A stretch of 64,000 nucleotides of DNA from Hemicentrotus pulcherrimus (lineage: Eukaryota > Echinodermata > Echinoidea > Camarodonta > Strongylocentrotidae). Below the pieces are notes generated by a model. It had not been told where the DNA came from, did no database searches, and saw only the letters and a list, made by a program, of their open reading frames with translations. Shown here one piece after another: positions 63,963 through 64,000 of the stretch. The first letter of the stretch is position 1, and every line of letters starts with the position of its first letter. Position numbers and translations under genes: made by a program. The stretch covers positions 35,527 through 99,526 of the forward strand of contig BEXV01000864.1 in the NCBI GenBank assembly GCA_003118195.1, written 5' to 3'.

Positions 63963-64000
<38 letters not shown>
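63953..64000. repeat. Poly-C then poly-A at the window end
   Basis: Eleven C are followed by at least thirty-seven A running to the last base. Whether this is a retroelement tail, a microsatellite or a sequencing artefact cannot be told from here. Confidence 0.85.

Larger units (their letters stand above)
44446..64000. other. 5' flank of the T-box gene without a recognised protein gene
   Basis: The first 600 bp hold the inferred promoter and leader. Beyond that the open frames are short and none shows a domain I know. The flank holds SINE copies at 49968-50201 and 51128-51382, a hairpin at 51970-52004, a possible retroelement protein tail at 52686-52739, tandem duplications at 54707-54758 and 57557-57885, and a cluster of inverted-repeat elements from 56982 to 63859. 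GC-richer stretches at about 50290-50400, 52250-52520 and 54950-55200 may be regulatory or remnants of genes I cannot identify. Confidence 0.6.

Overview
The window is eukaryotic genomic DNA: AT-rich, full of simple repeats, with a few short coding exons separated by very long introns and one 75-base N gap. The only gene I can support is a T-box transcription factor on the minus strand. Its residues fit the Tbx6/16/VegT class best. The repeat content (tRNA-derived SINEs with the CCACCCAGGTGTTAATGGG-type core, many small palindromic DNA elements, dense GA/CT and ATT/ATC microsatellites) together with the protein suggests a marine deuterostome invertebrate, most likely an echinoderm such as a sea urchin. 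The species is an inference and was not tested.

Gene layout, read right to left: exon 1 (44445-44292, start codon, 51 codons plus 1 nt), intron 1 (7.7 kb), exon 2 (36600-36363, alanine-rich linker and start of the T-box), intron 2 (23.5 kb, contains the assembly gap), exon 3 (12839-12572, first half of the T-box), intron 3 (11.0 kb), exon 4 (1608-1462, most of the second half of the T-box), then intron 4, which leaves the left edge. The four exons join in frame (154+238+268+147 nt = 269 codons) with GT/AG borders throughout. The last T-box residues, the C-terminal region and the 3' UTR lie outside the window. Two intron positions, after TKAG and between DQHGH and IILNS, look like those usual in T-box genes.

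Upstream of the start codon there is a TATA-like box at 44710-44703 and a CCAAT motif about 200 bp further out, giving an inferred leader of about 235 nt that carries a 46-codon upstream ORF. From about 45 kb to 64 kb I see no convincing gene. That flank holds two SINE copies (one with a telomere-like TTAGGG expansion inside it), a possible retroelement tail, and a run of four or five palindromic or TIR-bearing DNA elements between 57 and 64 kb. Inside the introns there are one more SINE, one palindromic MITE, a GCGCC palindrome repeat, many microsatellites, and several relatively GC-rich stretches that could be cis-regulatory. I found no prokaryotic-type system, CRISPR array, rRNA or intact tRNA. 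Most open frames in the window are microsatellite translations or chance frames.
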